DNA of 59,143 bases from Kiritimatiellota bacterium. Its GTDB lineage: Bacteria; Verrucomicrobiota; Kiritimatiellia; RFP12; UBA1067. Below the pieces are notes generated by a model. It saw nothing but the letters and a program-made list of their open reading frames with translations, was not told the origin of the DNA and did no database searches. The translations under genes and the position numbers were made by a program. Shown in pieces: positions 9,101 to 16,600 of the stretch; within the stretch, counting starts at the first letter, position 1, and each line of letters opens with the position of its first letter. Location: positions 1 to 59,143 of the forward strand of contig WRJS01000006.1 of the NCBI GenBank assembly GCA_009778475.1, written 5' to 3'.

Positions 9101-9406
9101 GTCGGCATCGAGCCCCTCGGCGGGCAGGGCGTTGGCGGCGGCGCGCGCGGCAGGGAGCGCGGCAGGCTGCGCGGCGGTGCGCGCGGCCGGGAGCGCGGGG
9201 CGCACGGCCGGCCTCACGGCGGGCGGCGCGTCGGCGTCGGGGGCGTTGTCAGGCGCGGCCTCTTCCTGCGCGGCGGCGGCGGGCGCGGGGGCCCCGCGTT
9301 GGAACAGGCCCCGCCGCTGGGTGGGGGCGGGGGCTTGCGCGAGGGCGGCGCCCATCATGAGCGCGCTGAGGGCGGCGGTGGTCAACAGGTGGTTTTTCAG
9401 TGTCAT
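6155..9406 (-). CDS. gspD: Type II secretion outer-membrane secretin
   Basis: Forms the multimeric outer-membrane channel of the type II secretion system. A signal peptide (residues 1 to about 23, ending GAALAQA) is followed by ~180 residues rich in Ala/Pro with VRPGATTTGPGSTAVRPGST-like repeats, an unusual extension. The N0-type domain begins near KFSEAPLEIVLATYSSL. Repeated N domains follow, each with a segment such as KVHIMADERTNKLIITT. The secretin domain has VVLGGLVQSESTKSEGGIP, ILKDIPWIGRWLFGS and ELLVFVTPQVF. A charged, coiled ~130-residue C-terminal extension ends the protein. At 1083 residues it is much longer than typical GspD (about 650-700). It is the last gene of the operon, 23 bases after the pilO-like gene. 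Confidence 0.92.
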   Translation of the reverse strand: MTLKNHLLTTAALSALMMGAALAQAPAPTQRRGLFQRGAPAPAAAAQEEAAPDNAPDADAPPAVRPAVRPALPAARTAAQPAALPAARAAANALPAEGLDADPLPGDDAPAPRAPIVPVPGGARPRILPGAAVNPAVNAAADANAADEEDEEDGDALDAPVVRPGATNVRPGATTTGPGSTAVRPGSTAIRPGLTVPPRRTGIGADDDTTASTKASSKTNALKFSEAPLEIVLATYSSLTKRMPIVDQDVPKPTITLKSLDDVELTKEEMVYAIEMILSMNGITLEPVEEKFVKVHARKSVRSTGSPVIPTRPVKLDPETGDPLLDADGKAILKLHPETGKTISQMITPQHIPASEAQKALEGFKKPDGLFQVLERANTILVTDTQENINRMMEIIDIIDKPVPVEEEVFVRMINYAKAEDIKKRLDEFVAESQKQNQPKEELRLSQSGRPGVERVNPTAAPTPQRNVPPGLVRPPITPAPVTPNESLNAPSEADRGMIRGKVHIMADERTNKLIITTREDNMKFFNNIIETLDIETAPDIGVEVQRLEYADADEVATKLNDLIGNTTASTATRPGGGANPAAPGTTRQPGGGPGTSAPDAAPGGATGGGRGTLAETIAARMSANAAANANAPAGESKIGQLSKDNIKILSDKRTNAIIMMASKSDLLALKKIISSMDIQLAQVEIEVVIVQVKLGSGLNTGIDWVLGKEANNYTMRNGKDLMAGGGGSGTSLLGNLTGIASPSGSASGTNEVAAIASHVLSQGINYFLRSDKLNISALIQAAATDSRAKVLASPALLTVDNKEASIEVTEMRYLYKGVRYSGSYNYGNEVPDYEQRDIGLSVKITPRINPNGTVILTIDEKFETIGADQDVGGQKYPTINTHKLQADVSLENMQTVVLGGLVQSESTKSEGGIPILKDIPWIGRWLFGSVRDTEARSELLVFVTPQVFVDGAAASASALHRKSVLSDPRPWDDGGWSISPLADPVSAKIRLDRQARAWEDADQEYKIERELEKGIEKRSKDMMERAKKEAEAAAKKQKNARPSDLTPPAPTAPTVRVGGEGVKVAYPEDGESGLDALLKSLE

Positions 9407-9429
9407 GTCTCTCTTCTCCGTTCAAGTGG

Positions 9430-9966
9430 TTAGTTGCCGCGCATGTATGCGCTGTAGAGTGTGAAGGTCCCTTTCAGGATGCCTGCCTTGGTGGTGGGTT
9501 TGATGTAGAGGTGGCGCACGTCGAGCATGGCGCCTTCCTGTGTGCTGACGTCGTAGAGGAAGTTGACGAGGGCCTCGAGGGTGCCTTCCCAGTCCTTGCA
9601 GTCGATGGGCAGTTCGGACACGTCGCCGACCTCGGTGTCTTTGTCTGGCACGTTGAGGCGGGTGGTTTTGAGTTCGTGGGCGCTGGTGATGTCGTCCATG
9701 AGGCGGAGCCAGTGGGTGCGCATGTCTTTCTCGTAGGGGAATACGGGCATGAAGACGCGGACGGCGTCGTACTCGTCTTTCCACCTCTCGCGGGCGGCGA
9801 TGAGCGCGCGCTCGTCGTGGAGTTTCTTCTCGGCGGCCTGGTAGATTTTCTGCTCCTTCTTCCAGTTCGGCATCTGGGCCTTGTAGCAGAGGGCGGCGAT
9901 GCCGTAGAGGACGACGGCGGCGCCGATCAGCAGCATGTTTTTCTCTTTGGATGAAATGGTGCTCAT
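9430..9966 (-). CDS. PilO/GspM-like assembly platform protein
   Basis: 178-residue inner-membrane protein with one N-terminal membrane segment (about residues 13-30), a coiled-coil stretch (KKEQKIYQAAEKKLHDERALI) and a periplasmic ferredoxin-like region ending in LKGTFTLYSAYMRGN. This is the layout of PilO and GspM, which pair with PilN/GspL below the secretin. Its ATG overlaps the stop of the upstream gspL-like gene by four bases (ATGA at 9963-9966), so the two are translationally coupled. Identification rests on architecture and operon position more than on sequence motifs. Confidence 0.7.
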   Translation of the reverse strand: MSTISSKEKNMLLIGAAVVLYGIAALCYKAQMPNWKKEQKIYQAAEKKLHDERALIAARERWKDEYDAVRVFMPVFPYEKDMRTHWLRLMDDITSAHELKTTRLNVPDKDTEVGDVSELPIDCKDWEGTLEALVNFLYDVSTQEGAMLDVRHLYIKPTTKAGILKGTFTLYSAYMRGN

Positions 9967-11378
9967 TTTTTCTGTGCCCCTCGGAGTTTCGCGTCGATCT
10001 CGAATTTCTGTTTCCCCTTGGCGGTGGTGGAGGCGCCGGGGAAGTTGACGGTCTCGAAGATGGACTCTTCCTTCATCGCGTCAACGTAGTCGTACACGAG
10101 GCTGGGCGCGTCGGCCTCGCCGCTGATTTTGATGCCTTCCTCCTTGGTGTAGGTGAAGGCGTAGAGGGTGATGTCGTCGGGCAGGAGCTCGGTGGCGATG
10201 CGCAGGAGCTCGAGCGCGGAGTTGGTGTAACTCATGTAGGACTGGATGAGGCGCACGCGCTCGCGCATGTCGGAGACCTGCTTGTATTGCTTGGCGTGGT
10301 TGAGGGACTTTGTGCGCGTGTGGTTGGTCATCTGCTTATAGACGGCCGGCACGCTGAAGAGCGTGCCCATGATGAGCGCCCATGCGGCCATGGCGATGGC
10401 GACGCCCGTCATGACGCGCCTGTTGGTGCGGGCCTCCTTGACGGCGTTGCGCCAGACGGCGGGGGTGAGGTCCATGGGGGCGGCCTCGTAGGTGCGGATG
10501 GCCACGCCGTCCGCGCCGCCGTCGGGGTCGGGCGGCGGGTGATGGCGCACGGGCGCGCCGAGCAGTTCGGTGATCTGCGCGGCCTGCTCGGCGGTGGGCT
10601 TGTCGGCGGAGACGACGAGCACCTCGGCGGGGGTGAGCGAGCCGGCCTCGAGCTCGGCGTTCATGAAGGAGAGGGTGATCTCGCGCAGGAGCGTCTCGGT
10701 GTCCGGGATCACACCCAGGCCGCGCATCAGCACCGGCACGCCGTGGTCGATGACGATGAGGTCCCAGCCGTCGTCCATGTCCATGAGCAGGACGCGGCGG
10801 CCGGGGCGCATGAGGTTGAGCGGCCCGCACAGGGTGCGGAACCAGCCGAGGCTGGCGATGTCCGTGCGCGCGATGTGGAGCTTGGACAACTGGAGGGCGG
10901 TGCTGATGTCCTCGAAGACGACGGCGGGCATGGCCGCGCCCAGGACCCAGATGTCGGTCTCGCCCTCGCTGAGGACCTCGTGGCTGACGCTGAGCTCGTC
11001 CCCCGCGAACGGCGAGAGTTTGTCCATCTGCAAGGCGACCGCGTCGGCGAGGTCGTCGCGCATCTCGCTGGGGAACTTCATCACCTGCACCAGCAGGCTG
11101 GAGAGCGGCAGGGCCAGCACGACCTGCCGCGCGCCCATGGCGCCCTTGGCCTCCTTGACGGCGCGGGCGAGCGGCTTGTCCGCGTCAACGACCGTGCCCT
11201 CCTCGGGCGCGGCCTGCGCGGCCTCGTCCGCAGGGTCGGCCGGCGGCGCGGCCTCCTGCTGGCGCGGCCACAGGCCGTTCCCGGACTTCTGCCACCCGTC
11301 CCGCCCGCGCGCGACATAACGCACACCGCGCAACGCGGTGCGTTCGACAACCCAAGCCACAACTTCGCTCTGCTTCAT
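9963..11378 (-). CDS. gspL: GspL/PilM-PilN-like cytoplasmic-periplasmic platform protein
   Basis: About 471 residues. The first ~300 form an actin-like PilM/GspL cytoplasmic domain: VVLALPLSSLLVQVMKFPSE, LLMDMDDGWDLIVIDHGVP and EVLVVSADKPT match the phosphate-binding and core strands. One membrane segment follows (MTGVAIAMAAWALIMGTLF), then a coiled coil and a PilN-like periplasmic domain (ITLYAFTYTKEEGIKISGEADA). It recruits the GspE ATPase to the membrane. ATG 11378 (MKQSEVVAWVVER) is chosen; the upstream in-frame codons are not conserved and no clear Shine-Dalgarno is visible. It ends in a 4-base overlap with the PilO-like gene. Confidence 0.8.
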   Translation of the reverse strand: MKQSEVVAWVVERTALRGVRYVARGRDGWQKSGNGLWPRQQEAAPPADPADEAAQAAPEEGTVVDADKPLARAVKEAKGAMGARQVVLALPLSSLLVQVMKFPSEMRDDLADAVALQMDKLSPFAGDELSVSHEVLSEGETDIWVLGAAMPAVVFEDISTALQLSKLHIARTDIASLGWFRTLCGPLNLMRPGRRVLLMDMDDGWDLIVIDHGVPVLMRGLGVIPDTETLLREITLSFMNAELEAGSLTPAEVLVVSADKPTAEQAAQITELLGAPVRHHPPPDPDGGADGVAIRTYEAAPMDLTPAVWRNAVKEARTNRRVMTGVAIAMAAWALIMGTLFSVPAVYKQMTNHTRTKSLNHAKQYKQVSDMRERVRLIQSYMSYTNSALELLRIATELLPDDITLYAFTYTKEEGIKISGEADAPSLVYDYVDAMKEESIFETVNFPGASTTAKGKQKFEIDAKLRGAQKK

Positions 11379-11404
11379 AAAAAAACCAATCGGCCGGAGA
11401 CCCC

Positions 11405-12514
11405 TCACGGGTCTTCGCGCCACCTCAAATACCGAACCTTGTCACCCTCCAGCTCGACGATCGCCTGAATCGTGTGCGAGATGCCGGAGGCCTCCCCCCG
11501 GATGTTCACCCTGAACGTCGCCGAGTTGACCGTGACGTACTGCTCCACCTCCGAGGCAATCCCCGGGATACGCCCCATGAAATCCGCCACCGTCTTAAAC
11601 GAATAATCCTCCTCCTGCCCGCTCGCCATGGTGGCCGCGCGCGCCATGCCGGTGGTCGAGCGCACGCCGCTCAACGTCCCGCTGCCGCCCGCGCCCTCGC
11701 GCTCCTCGATGATCGCCCCGGCCGTGATGTCGTCAACGCCCGGGATGGTCATCAAAACTTCCATGGGTGCGGCATTGACGTTTATCTTACCATCCCCGTA
11801 GGTGGTAAACAACTCTTTTATTCCGCGAACCGTGATTTGCTGCTCCTTCTTCGCATCGGGGTTCAGGACGCCGCCGTCGAGGATCGCGGGGACGAACCCC
11901 TTCACGAGGCGCAACTCGTCGATGGTGTCAACCGGGCCGTTGCGGGCGGTGTAGGGCGGGTCGAGCGACTTGTAGTATTCGTCCTCCGCGCCGTAGCGCC
12001 CTTGGACGGCGCTGTCCGCGTCCGTCCAGTCGTCCCAGCAGTCGATGAGTTCCTCGAAATACTCCGCCGGGATATTCGCCATCGTGAAAATCTGTTCCCA
12101 CACCGAGTCGTAGGGGATACCGTTGCGCGCCTCGTTGCACAACTGGTTGATGTTCCACCGCGCCTGCTCGGGGATGATCTCCACGCGCACCACGCCCTCG
12201 CCGATGGGCTCGTCGATGACCGTGGTCTGGCCGCGCTTGATGCGCAGGGCCGGCTCCTTCCAGCGGTCCTCGTCGTCCGTGGCGAGGGAGGTGGGGCTGA
12301 CCTTCTGCTGCTTGACGAGCAGCATCTCCGCGATGGCCACGCCCGACTGCGTGAGGTAGTTCACATGCCGCCGCTGGCGCACATACACCCCGATCTTCGC
12401 CTCCAGCATCGCGTCCAGCGTGAACGACGCCACCAGCACGCTCATCAGCACAATCGTCCACAGCGCGACGATGAGGGCGGAGCCGCGCTGCGGGTTTTTG
12501 CGGGGCGAGGTCAT
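11405..12514 (-). CDS. gspK: Minor pseudopilin GspK
   Basis: Large minor pseudopilin that caps the pseudopilus tip with GspI and GspJ. The N-terminus RGSALIVALWTIVLMSVLVA is a GspK-type prepilin segment with cleavage before SALIVALW and no Glu at position 5. Then come the T2SSK alpha domain and conserved text such as NINQLCNEA, ELIDCWDDWTDAD and INVNAAPMEVLMTIPGVDD. ATG 12514 (or 12520) is the realistic start. In-frame sequence up to 12619 is encoded by a GTCAGTGG tandem repeat and is unlikely to be translated. About 369 residues. It follows gspJ after ~100 bases of repeat. Confidence 0.87.
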   Translation of the reverse strand: MTSPRKNPQRGSALIVALWTIVLMSVLVASFTLDAMLEAKIGVYVRQRRHVNYLTQSGVAIAEMLLVKQQKVSPTSLATDDEDRWKEPALRIKRGQTTVIDEPIGEGVVRVEIIPEQARWNINQLCNEARNGIPYDSVWEQIFTMANIPAEYFEELIDCWDDWTDADSAVQGRYGAEDEYYKSLDPPYTARNGPVDTIDELRLVKGFVPAILDGGVLNPDAKKEQQITVRGIKELFTTYGDGKINVNAAPMEVLMTIPGVDDITAGAIIEEREGAGGSGTLSGVRSTTGMARAATMASGQEEDYSFKTVADFMGRIPGIASEVEQYVTVNSATFRVNIRGEASGISHTIQAIVELEGDKVRYLRWREDP

Positions 12515-12564
12515 CGCCATCGACTGCCCTCGGCCGCCATCGACCGCCATCGACCGCCGTCGAG

Positions 12565-12603
12565 ACTGACCACTGACCACTAACCACTGACCACTGACTA
12601 TAG
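12565..12603. repeat. ACCACTGACCACT tandem repeat between gspJ and gspK
   Basis: Seven-to-eight-base units (GACCACT, AACCACT) are repeated about five times in the gspJ-gspK gap, just upstream of the gspK start. Adjacent CGACCGCCATCGACCGCC units (12535-12562) form a second short tandem repeat. Together they fill the space where a gspK ribosome binding site would be expected. Confidence 0.8.
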
Positions 12604-12615
12604 ATCGACGGATAT

Positions 12616-13635
12616 TCACCTCGGTATCCCCCCGCCGCCGCCGGGCATAAATCCGCCGCCTCCGCCACCGCCACCGCCGGGACGGTAGCCCCCTTGGTTG
12701 CCGCCTCCGCCGCCGCCAGCCCCGCCGGGGCGGTAGCCTTGTCCCGCGCCGCCGCCGCCGCCGCCGCCACCGCCGCCGGGGCGGTTGCCCTGATTGCCGC
12801 CGCCGCCCGAGCCGGGACGGAACCCGCCGCCCGCACCGCCGCCGCCGGGGCCGCTTCCAGGTCGGTTGCCGCCCGCGCCGCCGGGCCCGCCGCCGGGGCG
12901 GTTGCGGCCGCCCTGCTGCTGCTGCCCCTGCGTGCGCGGGTTCAGCGAGAGGTCGGACATCGGGATCTCAATCACGCGCTTGGCCTCCAGCGGCTCCGCG
13001 CCTTTCTCCACGGGGCGGAGGTAGAGCGTCAACTCGACCGCGCGGGGGATGCTGTTGGAGAACTTCCACTCGTCCTCCCAGTTCGGCTCGTCGTTCTTGC
13101 GCGGCTGGTCCTTGTCAATCACGCGGCAGTCCATGCCCATCACGCGCGGGGAGAGGAGCAGCGGCTCCACGTCCTGCTCGGGGTCGAAGTCGTCCAGATG
13201 CAAATCCACGCGCCACGCCTTGACGTACAGACCGCCGTGCTCATTTTTCCTGCCGTCGCCGTCCTCGACATACAGTTGCACGCGGTGGGGCGACTCTGCA
13301 AAACCGCTCTCCTCCCCGACGAGCGCGCGCCCGATCTTGACCCAACTCAAGGTGTCGCGCGCGTCAGGGCCGTCGCCGTTGTTGTAGAACTGCAGGCCGT
13401 ACTCATCCATCTGCCGCCCCGTGTCGGGGTAGTAGGCGGACTTCAGACCGGAGACCACCTGGTCAATCACATAATCCGCCTGCCCCAGCGCATCCGTCGC
13501 CTCCATGCCCGCGCGCCAACTCTGCACCACCGTGTGGAAACAGATAAACGACATCAGCGTCATGACGGATAAAATCATAATCGCGATGATAATCTCAACC
13601 AGCGTGAAGCCGTTCTGTCTGATGCGCCTTTTCAT
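12616..13635 (-). CDS. gspJ: Minor pseudopilin GspJ with glycine-rich tail
   Basis: Prepilin-like N-terminus NGFTLVEIIIAIMILSVM with cleavage after Gly and Glu at position 5. A GspJ-type periplasmic domain follows, with the usual YYPDTGRQMDEYGLQFY and LLLSPRVMGMDCRV-like segments. ATG 13635 gives a short basic leader (MKRRIRQNG). The unusual part is the last ~105 residues: RPGGGGGG-type repeats with Asn, Gln and Tyr, not found in typical GspJ. They are encoded by pure GC-rich triplets, so length variation by slippage is likely. This tail would sit at or near the pseudopilus tip. The gene is separated from gspI by an inserted EEP-family gene. Confidence 0.85.
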   Translation of the reverse strand: MKRRIRQNGFTLVEIIIAIMILSVMTLMSFICFHTVVQSWRAGMEATDALGQADYVIDQVVSGLKSAYYPDTGRQMDEYGLQFYNNGDGPDARDTLSWVKIGRALVGEESGFAESPHRVQLYVEDGDGRKNEHGGLYVKAWRVDLHLDDFDPEQDVEPLLLSPRVMGMDCRVIDKDQPRKNDEPNWEDEWKFSNSIPRAVELTLYLRPVEKGAEPLEAKRVIEIPMSDLSLNPRTQGQQQQGGRNRPGGGPGGAGGNRPGSGPGGGGAGGGFRPGSGGGGNQGNRPGGGGGGGGGGAGQGYRPGGAGGGGGGNQGGYRPGGGGGGGGGFMPGGGGGIPR

Positions 13636-13736
13636 TAACCTTATACTAAACGCATGACGCGGGGTTTTATTTCCTGCGGCCAGCAAGTTTCTCGTTTGTG
13701 GTTGACGCGCATCCCTGTTCCCGTGCTTTCAATCCC

Positions 13737-14609
13737 TCATTTCTCATTCGCGTCCTGATAAGAGACGACGACCTTCACGGGGTAATGGTCCGACGGCAGG
13801 CGCGGGGGGCCCTCCTTGGGGGCGTAGGTGTCGGTCAGGATGCCGTAGCGCGCCACCTTGAAATCCTTGGTCAGGAAGATGTGGTCGATGCGGCTGTCCG
13901 TGACGGACTCCAACTTGAAACTGTTGAACGTGCCGTTGTGCGCGTAGCGCACCGCGGCCGTCTCGTAGGCGTCGCGCAGCAGGCCGGACGTGGCGATCAG
14001 CGTGTAGGCCGGGTTGCGCTGGTCCACGTTGAAGTCGCCCGTGAGGATGACGGGCTGGCCCTCGCCGCACATCTGCTTGATTTTCGCCAATATCAGTTTC
14101 GCGCTCTCCGCGCGCGCCACCACGCCGACGTGGTCCATGTGCAGGTTGAGCATCCAGAACGCCTTGCCGCTCCCCTTGTCCCTGAACTCCCCCCACGAGC
14201 AGATGCGGATGCACGCCGCGTCCCAGCCCTTGTTGGGCTTGGCGGTGTCTTCCGAGAGCCAGAAGTTGCCCGACCTCAAAATCTCGAAGCGGTCCTTCTT
14301 GTAGAAGATGGGCGAGTATTCGCCGCGCGTCTCGCCGTCGTCGCGCCCCACGCCCGTGTAGGCGTATTCGGGCAGCGCGGCCAGCAGATCCTGCAGCTGG
14401 TTGTGCACCACCTCCTGCGCGCCCCAGATGTCGAAATCATGGAAGCGCACGAGCCCCGCCACCACCGGGCAGCGCACCTCCCACCCGTTCCCGGCCTTGA
14501 TGTCGCCCGCGTTGTACAGGCGGATGTTGTACGTGCCGACCGTCATGTCTTGCGCACCCGCAACACAACCGGCAGATAAAAACGCAAGCGTCAATAGAAA
14601 TCGTTTCAT
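13737..14609 (-). CDS. Exported endonuclease/exonuclease/phosphatase-family hydrolase
   Basis: EEP-superfamily metal-dependent phosphodiesterase of 290 residues. The signature residues are visible: GTYNIRLYNAG, GAQEV (metal-binding Glu), LNLHMDHVG, LTGDFNVDQRNP (Asp/Asn pair), SRIDHIF and SDHYPVKV (catalytic Asp-His). The N-terminus FLLTLAFLSAGCVAGAQ has a lipobox-like LSAGC, so it may be a lipoprotein. Family members cleave nucleic acids, inositol phosphates or phospholipids; the substrate cannot be read from sequence. Its place between gspI and gspJ in the secretion operon is odd. Repeat-rich DNA precedes it, suggesting insertion with its own expression. Confidence 0.85.
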   Translation of the reverse strand: MKRFLLTLAFLSAGCVAGAQDMTVGTYNIRLYNAGDIKAGNGWEVRCPVVAGLVRFHDFDIWGAQEVVHNQLQDLLAALPEYAYTGVGRDDGETRGEYSPIFYKKDRFEILRSGNFWLSEDTAKPNKGWDAACIRICSWGEFRDKGSGKAFWMLNLHMDHVGVVARAESAKLILAKIKQMCGEGQPVILTGDFNVDQRNPAYTLIATSGLLRDAYETAAVRYAHNGTFNSFKLESVTDSRIDHIFLTKDFKVARYGILTDTYAPKEGPPRLPSDHYPVKVVVSYQDANEK

Positions 14610-14627
14610 AGTTTCCTTCCGTTTTTC

Positions 14628-14940
14628 TTTTCTCGCGCAGAGGCGCAGAGACGCGAAGTTTTTTAGTGCAAAATCTCTGCGCCTTTGCGTCCCTGCGCGA
14701 AAATAATCCTGTCAAAAATAAACCTCCGTTTTCGTTAACCACAATAGACACAATAGAATGCACAAAGGACACTATTGTTGTGCCTATTGTGAAAACCATT
14801 GTGCCTATTGTGGTAAAAAATCATCCTGTAAAATCCGGTAAATCCTGTCAAAAAAACTCCGTTTTTATTACACAGCGTTTTTCAAAAAATCTCTGTGAAC
14901 CTCTGCGTCTCCTCTGTGGTTCTCTGTGCAGCCTTCATTC
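14628..14940. repeat. Composite hairpin-repeat block upstream of the EEP gene
   Basis: Three or four imperfect hairpins follow each other. The first is CTCGCGCAGAGGCGCAGAG with its diverged return arm. The second runs from TTAACCACAATAGACACAAT to CCATTGTGCCTATTGTGG. The third has CTCTGTGAACCTCTGCGTCT-type units. They are linked by AATCCTGTCAAAAA and CTCCGTTTT. The order and modules match the block at 21352-21680. The 335-bp gap holds no gene. Confidence 0.75.
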
Positions 14941-14944
14941 ATCC

Positions 14945-15391
14945 CTACTGCTTCTTCCCCTTGCGCACATAGCGCACGAGCACCTCGCGCTGGTTGTCGG
15001 CGCGGCCCCACGACACGATGGTGCGGACGGTGTAGAGTTCGTCGTCGATCTCATTGGTGGCCAGCACCTTCTCGTCAACCGTCCGCTCGAACGTGAACCC
15101 CTCCACGAGCGACGAGTCCGGCGAGACGGGCACATCGCCCTCCACGTCGTCCGTCTCCTCAATCGGGTATTTGAGCTCGCCGAGGCTGAACACGTACTGC
15201 GCCTTCTGGTACTCCTTGGCGAGGACAACCGTCTTGGCGCAGATGCCGAGGCCGGTCATCAGCACCAGCAGCCCGATCGAGAGGATTATCGTCGCGATGA
15301 GCACCTCAATCAGGGTGAACCCGCCCGTGTGCCTCACCTTGCCGCTGGGTTTTGAACATGGGTCACTGCGCGTTGGATGTCGGATGCTCAT
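14945..15391 (-). CDS. gspI: Minor pseudopilin GspI
   Basis: 148-residue prepilin-like protein. The motif GGFTLIEVLIATIILSIGLLVL has a Gly at the cleavage site and Glu at position 5, followed by a short GspI-type periplasmic domain. ATG 15391 overlaps the gspH stop by four bases (ATGA at 15388-15391), so translation is coupled. The leader before GFTLIE is ~27 residues, longer than usual. GspI nucleates the tip complex with GspJ and GspK. Confidence 0.85.
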   Translation of the reverse strand: MSIRHPTRSDPCSKPSGKVRHTGGFTLIEVLIATIILSIGLLVLMTGLGICAKTVVLAKEYQKAQYVFSLGELKYPIEETDDVEGDVPVSPDSSLVEGFTFERTVDEKVLATNEIDDELYTVRTIVSWGRADNQREVLVRYVRKGKKQ

Positions 15392-16152
15392 TCTGCGTCC
15401 TCCTCGACCCTTGCCGACCCTAGCATATCCACGGCGACGGTGAGCGAAAAGGCGTTGTCGCCCTCTGCGGAGACCTTGACCCTGTAAGGGCGGCACGTCC
15501 CGTTGCTCTTGTAGCGCACACGCGCGGCGCGCGCGTTCTCCTCGTCTTCGTCCTCCTTGTCGTCCGCCGCGCTCGCGTTTTTCGGCGGCGAGAGCAGGTG
15601 CGAGTAACGCCCCGCGTCGGCGGTGTCGGTGTAGCCGAGGAAGGTGAAGCATACCCGCTCATAGTCCTTATGCGTATCCACCTCCGCCATCGCGTAGGAG
15701 CCTCCTCCGCCGCCGTCGGGCGTGCCGCTCGGCTCGGCCTCCATCTCCTCCATCCGCGCCGCCTCCGCCGCCGCGACCGCGTTCGTGACCGCGAACGACT
15801 TTGCGGACACAATGCTTTCGCCGCCGCTGTTGCCGCCGCCCTCCAGCACGACGCTCAACTTCCCGTCCTCGGAAAACGACAACTCGGTCGCGCTCTGGTG
15901 CAGCACCGCCATCGTGCGCGCGTAGCGCGACATCTGCGTGAACCCGCGCGTCGCCGTGCGCACACGCGACACATCCCCGCCGCTCGTGACCATCGGCGCG
16001 ACCATCGCCACCATGATGCCAAGGACAACCATGACCACGATTATCTCGATAATCGTGAATGCGTTTCTGCTGCGGCTGATGTTCACGCGGCAGCCCGGTT
16101 GATGCAAGGTGGCGCGCGGCGTCCCCGCCGTGCGCGTCTGGTGAGGCGCCAT
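15388..16152 (-). CDS. gspH: Minor pseudopilin GspH
   Basis: Prepilin-like protein with NAFTIIEIIVVMVVLGIMVA: the cleavage-site residue is Ala rather than Gly, and Glu is at position 5. The periplasmic domain carries acidic and Ala/Glu-rich inserts (AAAEAARMEEMEAE, DDKEDEDEENAR) that look disordered. Two starts are possible: ATG 16152, giving a 31-residue leader, or GTG 16086 (VNISRSRNA), giving a typical short leader; the latter is biologically more likely. It starts 10 bases after gspG and overlaps gspI. Confidence 0.82.
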   Translation of the reverse strand: MAPHQTRTAGTPRATLHQPGCRVNISRSRNAFTIIEIIVVMVVLGIMVAMVAPMVTSGGDVSRVRTATRGFTQMSRYARTMAVLHQSATELSFSEDGKLSVVLEGGGNSGGESIVSAKSFAVTNAVAAAEAARMEEMEAEPSGTPDGGGGGSYAMAEVDTHKDYERVCFTFLGYTDTADAGRYSHLLSPPKNASAADDKEDEDEENARAARVRYKSNGTCRPYRVKVSAEGDNAFSLTVAVDMLGSARVEEDAE

Positions 16153-16161
16153 GCGCTGCCT

Positions 16162-16566
16162 TTAGTTCGTGAGGTCGTCCGCGGTCCCGAACTCACCGTC
16201 ACGCCCGGCGGATGTGATGGTGAATTTCTTGCCCTGCTTGCTGTAGTTGAAGGGCGTGCCCCATGCGTCAATGAGCGCGGCTGGCGACACGAGGCCTTCC
16301 TCGTCCTCTTTGTCCACGGTCAGCTCCTCCAGGGTGTCGGGCAGCTTGCTGTTGTGCTTCATCCCGAAAATCTGGATGGCATCGCTAATGATTTTGATGT
16401 TCGCGCGTGTTGCCGCGACGCGGGCGGTCTGGATATGATCCATCACGCCCTTTATGCCGAGCCCGACCAACAGCCCCAGAATCGTGATGACGACGAGCAT
16501 CTCCACGAGCGTAAAGCCTTTCCTGCGGTTACGCCTCTGATTGTCTTTTCTCTCTTTGCCTTTCAT
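16162..16566 (-). CDS. gspG: Major pseudopilin GspG
   Basis: Main subunit of the periplasmic pseudopilus, 134 residues. A short basic leader ends RRKGFTLVEMLVVITILGLL, the prepilin peptidase site. The C-terminal half has the family hallmark DAWGTPFNYSKQGKKF and the calcium-binding loop SAGRDGEFGTADDL. No prepilin peptidase (gspO) lies in the window. A similar domain reappears in two membrane proteins at 54.8-56.4 kb. It starts 34 bases after gspF. Confidence 0.95.
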   Translation of the reverse strand: MKGKERKDNQRRNRRKGFTLVEMLVVITILGLLVGLGIKGVMDHIQTARVAATRANIKIISDAIQIFGMKHNSKLPDTLEELTVDKEDEEGLVSPAALIDAWGTPFNYSKQGKKFTITSAGRDGEFGTADDLTN

Positions 16567-16600
16567 GTTTCCTCCTTTGATAGGCCCAATGCCCTGTTGT

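Noticed and set aside
12515..12619. N-terminal extension of GspK (VSGQWLVVSGQ)
   Set aside because: Encoded by the ACCACTGACCACT tandem repeat; would place ~35 residues before the prepilin leader.
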